This document shows, in pieces, positions 34,818 to 38,895 of a DNA stretch of 38,895 bases (within the stretch, counting starts at the first letter, position 1; each line of letters begins with the position of its first letter). The notes under the pieces were generated by a model, which saw only the letters and a program-made list of their open reading frames with translations, made no database searches and was not told where the DNA came from. Source of the DNA: an uncultured Collinsella sp. (GTDB lineage Bacteria; Actinomycetota; Coriobacteriia; Coriobacteriales; Coriobacteriaceae); contig UQXC01000014.1 of NCBI GenBank assembly GCA_900544995.1, positions 1 through 38,895 of the forward strand, given 5' to 3'. The position numbers and the translations under genes are program-made.

Positions 34818-36368
34818 TTATTTAGCGATATCGACAGCGCGGCTCTCGCGAATCACGACGACGCGCACCTGACCGGGATACTCCATCTCTTCCTCGATCT
34901 GATGGGCGATATCGTGAGCCAGAACCGTGGACTGGGCATCGGAGATCTTGTCCGGCTGAACCATGACGTGGACCTCGCGACCAGCCTGCATGGCATAGGT
35001 ACGCTCGACACCGTCATGGGAGTTGGCGATCTCCTCGAGCTTCTCAAGACGCTTGATGTAGTTCTCGGCAGACTCGCGACGGGCACCGGGGCGAGAGGCA
35101 GAGACAGCATCGGCGGCCTGAACCAGGACATCGAGCACCGTGTTGGGGTCGACGTCGGCATGGTGAGCCTCGATAGCGTGGACGATAACGGGCTTCTCGC
35201 CATAACGGCGGGCAAGCTCGGCGCCGATGACGGCATGCGGGCCCTCGACGTCATGGTCGATTGCCTTGCCCAGGTCGTGCAACAGGCCGGCGCGCTTGGC
35301 GGTCACAACGTCCAGGTCAAGCTCGGAAGCCATCACGCCGCACAGGTCAGAGACTTCGAGGGAGTGCTGAAGCACGTTCTGACCAAACGAAGTACGGTAG
35401 CGCAGGGCACCAAGGGTCTTGACGATCTCGGGGTGCAGGTCGTGGATGCCGGTATCGAAGGCAGCCTGCTCGCCAGCCTCGCGCACGCGCTGCTGAACCA
35501 GGTCGGCCGCCTTGTGATACATCTCCTCGATGCGGGCAGGGTGAATGCGGCCGTCGGCGATGAGGTTCTCGAGGGCGACACGGGCGGTCTCGCGACGGAC
35601 CGGGTCGAAGCTCGAAAGAACGACGGTCTCGGGCGTGTCGTCGATCACGAGGTTGACGCCGGAAACCTGCTCGAAGGTGCGGATGTTGCGACCCTCGCGA
35701 CCGATGATACGGCCCTTGAGGTCATCAGAGGGAATATGCACGGAGGTAACGGTGACCTCGGCAGTATGGTCGGCAGCGCAGCGCTGAATCGCCAGGGACA
35801 AAATCTCCTGGGCGGTCTTGTGGCACTCGGCGCGAACCTGCTGCTCGGACTCACGAATGATCGTGGCGGCCTCGTGGGTGACCTCGCCGCGAACCTTATC
35901 GAGGAGCTCCTTGTGGGCGTCCTCGCGGGTAAGGTCGGCGATACGCTCGAGTTCGGAGGTCTGCTTTGCGCAGAGCTCCTCGAGCTCACGGGAGCGCTTC
36001 TCGACCTGACCGGCCTGGCTGGACAGCTGATGCTCGCGCTTGTCGAGAGCGTCGTTACGGCGATCGAGGGATTCCTCGCGCTGCATCACGCGGTTCTCGA
36101 GCGTACGAATCTCGTTCTTACGCTGCTTGTCCTCGGCCTCGGCGGCCTGCTTGTTTTTGATGATCTCCTCTTTAGCCTCGAGCAGAGCCTCTTTTTTGAG
36201 GGTCTCGGCCTGACGCTTTGCATCACCGATCAGGGACTCAGCCTGTGCGTGTGCCGACTGGATCTTTTCGTCGGCCTCGTGAAGACTACCCTGCTTGGCG
36301 GTGCGCATGTAGGCAATGGCGGCGATAGCACCCAACACGATGCCAACGAGCGCTGCGATGATAGGCAT
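34818..36368 (-). CDS. rny: Ribonuclease Y
   Basis: A 516-residue membrane-anchored endoribonuclease that starts mRNA decay. A transmembrane helix (about 3-21) precedes a long Glu/Lys/Ala coiled coil (about 25-195), a KH domain with GRIIGREGRNIRTFE, and an HD domain with HSLEVS and LLHDLGKAIDHD. The C terminus ends PGQVRVVVIRESRAVDIAK. ATG 36368 has AGGAG 5 nt upstream and a better fit than GTG 36374. A promoter at about 36550 gives a leader of about 160 nt. Confidence 0.97.
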   Translation of the reverse strand: MPIIAALVGIVLGAIAAIAYMRTAKQGSLHEADEKIQSAHAQAESLIGDAKRQAETLKKEALLEAKEEIIKNKQAAEAEDKQRKNEIRTLENRVMQREESLDRRNDALDKREHQLSSQAGQVEKRSRELEELCAKQTSELERIADLTREDAHKELLDKVRGEVTHEAATIIRESEQQVRAECHKTAQEILSLAIQRCAADHTAEVTVTSVHIPSDDLKGRIIGREGRNIRTFEQVSGVNLVIDDTPETVVLSSFDPVRRETARVALENLIADGRIHPARIEEMYHKAADLVQQRVREAGEQAAFDTGIHDLHPEIVKTLGALRYRTSFGQNVLQHSLEVSDLCGVMASELDLDVVTAKRAGLLHDLGKAIDHDVEGPHAVIGAELARRYGEKPVIVHAIEAHHADVDPNTVLDVLVQAADAVSASRPGARRESAENYIKRLEKLEEIANSHDGVERTYAMQAGREVHVMVQPDKISDAQSTVLAHDIAHQIEEEMEYPGQVRVVVIRESRAVDIAK

Positions 36369-36403
36369 GCTCACTCCTTTTTATGGATTCGTTACACAAC
36401 AAA

Positions 36404-36429
36404 GCGAACCGTCCTTACGAACGGCTCGC
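36404..36429 (-). promoter_or_regulatory. Hairpin in the rny leader
   Basis: On the minus strand GCGAGCCGT pairs with ACGGTTCGC (one G-U) around a short loop, followed by TTTGTTGT. It could be an attenuator or an RNase Y target for autoregulation. Confidence 0.55.
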
Positions 36430-36534
36430 GACATTTGAGTAATATGGGCGCAGCTTATGCGGGTCGGATACAGATAAACATATAAACAAACTCATCACAG
36501 ATGAGCACATATCACAAAGCAAATGACAGTGTTT

Positions 36535-36563
36535 ATCGTACGTTGAACCACAACAACTGTCAA
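36535..36563 (-). promoter_or_regulatory. Promoter of the rny operon
   Basis: A perfect -35 TTGACA (36558-36563), a 17-bp spacer and TACGAT (36535-36540) on the minus strand, just after the recX terminator stem. The region 36430-36534 is A/T-rich leader with a small CTCATC/GATGAG hairpin and no gene. Confidence 0.65.
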
Positions 36564-36610
36564 ATAAATGGCCCCAGTACGGCGGCTAAAACGCGGTGAG
36601 CGGCGGGGCC
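36562..36610 (-). terminator. Terminator-like hairpin after recA-recX
   Basis: GGCCCC (36605-36610) pairs with GGGGCC (36570-36575), with inner GC-rich pairing, followed on the minus strand by ATTTATTTG. The T tract is weak. Confidence 0.55.
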
Positions 36611-36625
36611 ACAAAACGCATACGC

Positions 36626-37318
36626 CTAAAGCGCACATTCCTCGCATTCGGCATCGAGACGTGCCTTAACGGCATCGGCGGCGATGTGATACGAGAAGCC
36701 CTTGCCCATCAAAAACCGAACCAGTTTTTCGAATCCGCGCGTCTCTGGAACACGCCGCTTGGCGAGCAGGGCTGACGCACGCGCCAAATCGTCTTCGATG
36801 GCAAAATAATCCTCGGGATAACCGGGAATGTCATCGAGCACAACATGACGTCGCTTGAGCTCGGTCTCGATTTTGCGCTGTCCCCAACCGCGCCGCTTGC
36901 GTTCCTCGATAAAGTACGAGCAAAAGCGGTTCTCGTCTAAAAAGCGATACTCGGTGGCGCGCTCGACGGCGAAATCGATCGCGGGCTGGTGAAAGCCGTA
37001 GCGAGCCAGCTTGTCACGGACCTCACCCGTCGCATGGTCGCGGCGCGATAACATCTCAGTCACCATGGTAAGTGCACATTTACGCTCGATGAGCTGCACC
37101 GCCTCACGAAAGTTATCCCAATCACAGGGAAGATCGGGGCGGTTTTTGACATACAGGCGCGCGACCCGCACGGGAATCCAAATGGACCGCTCAAAACCGC
37201 CCTCAAGCTCACAATCGATATGTGCGCAAGGCTTTTTGGACGCATACCCGCTCGAGAACGAGGAGGCCGCCTTCTTATCGGGAAAGACGACCGTGGCCTC
37301 GGTCACCGTATACGACAT
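36626..37318 (-). CDS. recX: Regulatory protein RecX
   Basis: A 230-residue protein that inhibits or caps RecA filaments. It has the repeated three-helix RecX units: MLSRRDHATGEVRDKLARYGF, then FLDENRFCSYFIEERKRRGWGQRKIETELKRR, and the last one RFLMGKGFSYHIAADAVKA. An N-terminal extension of about 85 residues precedes the first unit. It begins 11 nt after the recA stop and lacks a clear ribosome site, so its translation is probably weak or coupled to recA. Three Cys/Glu residues end the protein (ECEECAL). Confidence 0.9.
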   Translation of the reverse strand: MSYTVTEATVVFPDKKAASSFSSGYASKKPCAHIDCELEGGFERSIWIPVRVARLYVKNRPDLPCDWDNFREAVQLIERKCALTMVTEMLSRRDHATGEVRDKLARYGFHQPAIDFAVERATEYRFLDENRFCSYFIEERKRRGWGQRKIETELKRRHVVLDDIPGYPEDYFAIEDDLARASALLAKRRVPETRGFEKLVRFLMGKGFSYHIAADAVKARLDAECEECAL

Positions 37319-37329
37319 GAGCGTAACCG

Positions 37330-38478
37330 CTACTCGTCGTCATCATCGAGCATGGCGGAACCATCGATGGCGTAAAGCTCGTCAAACTCCTCAGGCGCAG
37401 GCTGATCGGTCAGCTCTACCTCGGACGGAGCATCGTCATCAAACTCAAGCCCGCAGGCAAGACGGACCTTATGCTCAATCTCGTCGGCGCAATCGGGGTG
37501 TTCGCGCAGGAACGCCTTGGCGGCCTCGCGACCGTTGCCGAGCTTGTCCTCGCCATAGGCAAACCAGGAGCCCATCTTCTTGCAGATGCCGCACTCGACA
37601 GCCATGTCCAGAATCGAGCCCTCCTTAGAGATGCCCGTACCGTACATAATGTCGAACTCAGCAGAACGGAACGGAGCTGCCACCTTGTTCTTAACGACCT
37701 TAGCGCGCACGCGGTTACCGATAACCTCGTCCTTAAGCTTAATGCTATCGATACGGCGAATGTCGATACGCACCGAAGAGAAGAATTTAAGGGCGCGGCC
37801 GCCCGTCGTGGTCTCGGGGTTGCCGAACATGACGCCGATCTTCTCACGCAGCTGGTTAATGAAGATGCACGTCGTGTTGGACTTAGACAGCGAGCCGGCG
37901 AGCTTGCGGAGCGCTTGGCTCATCAGGCGAGCCTGAAGACCGACCGTAGTATCGCCGATTTCTCCCTCGATCTCGGCACGCGGGGTCAGAGCGGCGACGG
38001 AGTCGACGACAATGGCATCGATGGCGCCGGAACGCACGAGCATGTCAACAATCTCGAGCGCCTGCTCGCCCGTATCGGGCTGAGAAATGAGCACCTCGTC
38101 GATATCCACGCCGATGCGCGCGGCATACGTGGGATCGAGAGCATGCTCGGCATCGATAAATGCCACAACGCCACCCATTGCCTGGGCCTCGGCCAGGATC
38201 TCGAGCGAAAGCGTCGTCTTACCGGAGGACTCGGGACCGTAAATCTCGACGATACGGCCGCGCGGCACGCCGCCGATACCCAGCGCGGCATCGAGGGCCA
38301 GAGCGCCCGTGGGAATGGCCTCGACCTCGAGCTCGGGACCACCGTCGCCGTACCTCATGATGGAACCCTGGCCGAATTTCTTCTCGATCTCGGCCTTGGT
38401 GGTGGCGATCATCTCATCGCGCTCTTTACCCGTCGTGCGAGCATGAACGGTACGTACGGGACCTGAATTCTTGGCCAT
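37330..38478 (-). CDS. recA: Recombinase RecA
   Basis: A 382-residue ATPase for strand exchange, and coprotease for LexA cleavage. The Walker A is GPESSGKTT at 81-89, then FIDAEHALDP, LISQPDTGEQALEI, VVDSVAALTPRAEIEGEIGD, NQLREKIGVMFGNPETTTGGRALKF and the acidic C terminus DDDE. ATG 38478 with AGGAGGG upstream is preferred to TTG 38499, whose seven extra codons would contain the ribosome site. The promoter carries an SOS box in its spacer. Confidence 0.98.
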   Translation of the reverse strand: MAKNSGPVRTVHARTTGKERDEMIATTKAEIEKKFGQGSIMRYGDGGPELEVEAIPTGALALDAALGIGGVPRGRIVEIYGPESSGKTTLSLEILAEAQAMGGVVAFIDAEHALDPTYAARIGVDIDEVLISQPDTGEQALEIVDMLVRSGAIDAIVVDSVAALTPRAEIEGEIGDTTVGLQARLMSQALRKLAGSLSKSNTTCIFINQLREKIGVMFGNPETTTGGRALKFFSSVRIDIRRIDSIKLKDEVIGNRVRAKVVKNKVAAPFRSAEFDIMYGTGISKEGSILDMAVECGICKKMGSWFAYGEDKLGNGREAAKAFLREHPDCADEIEHKVRLACGLEFDDDAPSEVELTDQPAPEEFDELYAIDGSAMLDDDDE

Positions 38479-38508
38479 GAATAGCCCTCCTCTTAACAAC
38501 CTGCATCG

Positions 38509-38537
38509 ATAATAAACGAACGGCTGTTCGTGGTCAA
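38509..38537 (-). promoter_or_regulatory. recA promoter with SOS box in the spacer
   Basis: On the minus strand -35 TTGACC (38532-38537), a 17-bp spacer and -10 TATTAT (38509-38514). The box CGAACGGCTGTTCG (38517-38530) matches the LexA consensus CGAACRNRYGTTYG at 13 of 14 positions and is a near-palindrome. It lies wholly inside the spacer. Confidence 0.92.
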
Positions 38538-38579
38538 CCGTTCAGGCCAATCATATACAGGCAGTCTTTCCAAAACCCA

Positions 38580-38620
38580 ACCAAACGCCGACCAAACACT
38601 GACCAAATGCTTGACCACAA
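38580..38620. repeat. Four ACCA-type units in 11-bp register upstream of recA
   Basis: ACCAAA begins at 38580, 38591 and 38602, and a variant ACCACA at 38614. Three of the spacings differ by at most one base from 11, so the units face the same side of the helix. The rest of 38538-38700 shows no gene. Confidence 0.6.
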
Positions 38621-38705
38621 AGGGCCAAATAAGAGCAAGGAAGGCAAGAATACGTCTACAGCCAGCACAAACGCCAAATGAGCCTAAGGTCCCTATCTCC
38701 ACAAT

Positions 38706-38729
38706 TAAGGGGCCCGGAGGCCCCTTAAA
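38706..38729 (-). terminator. Hairpin after cinA
   Basis: On the minus strand TAAGGGGCC and GGCCCCTTA (the centre overlaps as TAAGGGGCCTCCGGGCCCCT) form a strong stem a few bases after the cinA stop. The T tract after it is short (TTAATTG), so it may be a terminator or only a hairpin. Confidence 0.6.
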
Positions 38730-38735
38730 ACACGT

Positions 38736-38895
38736 CTATTCCATAGAGTTGAGCACAAGGGCAATGCGCCCCAATGCCTCCGCGACCGCATGGGCACGAA
38801 CACACGAACGGTCGCCCTCATAGTGGCAGCGCACAGAGTCCACGACCGTCACTCCCCCATCAGCCGCGCGATACGCCCAGCCAATCGATTGCGGA
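38736..38895 (-). CDS. cinA: C-terminal end of CinA / nicotinamide-nucleotide amidase (partial)
   Basis: The last 52 residues of a gene that continues past the right edge. The end GWAYRAADGGVTVVDSVRCH, then YEGDRSCVRAHAVAEALGRIAL, fits the C-terminal PncC-type domain of CinA, where a G-D-R-x-x-V-R motif closes the fold. cinA upstream of recA on the same strand is a well-known pair. Only the C terminus is visible, so whether the full CinA or a stand-alone amidase is present cannot be told. Confidence 0.8.
   Translation of the reverse strand, partial: PQSIGWAYRAADGGVTVVDSVRCHYEGDRSCVRAHAVAEALGRIALVLNSME

Noticed and set aside
34677..36485. A 602-codon plus-strand open frame opposite rny and the GHKL ATPase
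   Set aside because: It is Leu/Gly/Val-rich shadow sequence with no recognisable domain; the minus-strand genes have complete catalytic motifs and conserved order.
38580..38620. A CRISPR-like array upstream of recA
   Set aside because: Units are only 6 bp in 11-bp register, far too short for CRISPR repeats and spacers, and no cas genes are near.

Overview
This window is chromosomal DNA from a high-GC Gram-positive bacterium, most likely a member of the Coriobacteriia (a Collinsella-like Actinomycetota). The evidence is the codon bias, the lexA / LysM-protein / nrdR block shared with other Actinomycetota, a GarA-type FHA protein next to a two-domain MerR regulator, and Firmicutes-like clusters (der-plsY-gpsA; cinA-recA-rny-spoVS-miaB). 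The assignment is inferred from gene content and order; no database was searched. Nearly everything is core housekeeping DNA. I see no prophage, transposase, CRISPR array or toxin-antitoxin pair.

Layout. Positions 1-793 hold tRNA-Met(CAT), tRNA-Ala(GGC), an imperfect 34-bp inverted repeat, and, at the left edge, a 55-bp copy of the start of the ABC-F gene. Positions 825-17911 are one continuous co-oriented run of 18 genes: ABC-F ATPase, small membrane protein, M50 protease, scpA, scpB, rluB-type pseudouridine synthase, cmk, plsC-type acyltransferase, ispH, DUF512 radical-SAM protein, der, plsY, gpsA, rpe, cysteine desulfurase, Nif3-family, zinc-ribbon coiled coil and coaBC. Most neighbours overlap or lie less than 20 nt apart, so they probably form one or a few long operons for chromosome segregation, ribosome maturation and membrane lipid synthesis. 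tRNA-Pro(GGG) with its own promoter and terminator follows. Positions 18364-23214 (+) carry pgsA, garA, a MerR regulator, apt, a secreted NlpC/P60 hydrolase and a DegV lipid-binding protein.

Positions 23288-24991 (-) carry a DUF1836 regulator and trxB. A processive-type lipid glycosyltransferase follows (+). The convergent gap before dut is filled by two inverted copies of a long hairpin element around a 20-bp perfect palindrome. dut, nrdR and a LysM membrane protein (-) face lexA plus a membrane acyltransferase (+) across a region with three SOS-box-like sites. The right third is minus-strand: cinA (partial), recA-recX, then rny, a GHKL ATPase, spoVS, miaB, miaA and hflX.

The most interesting points are: (1) a nearly identical 27-bp sequence in front of both degV and the DUF1836 gene, suggesting a DUF1836-DegV regulon; (2) the paired hairpin elements at 26406-26790; (3) the SOS hub, where LexA-type boxes sit in the -35/-10 spacers of both recA and the LysM gene; and (4) an uncharacterised GHKL ATPase between rny and spoVS, the place ymdB holds in Bacillus.
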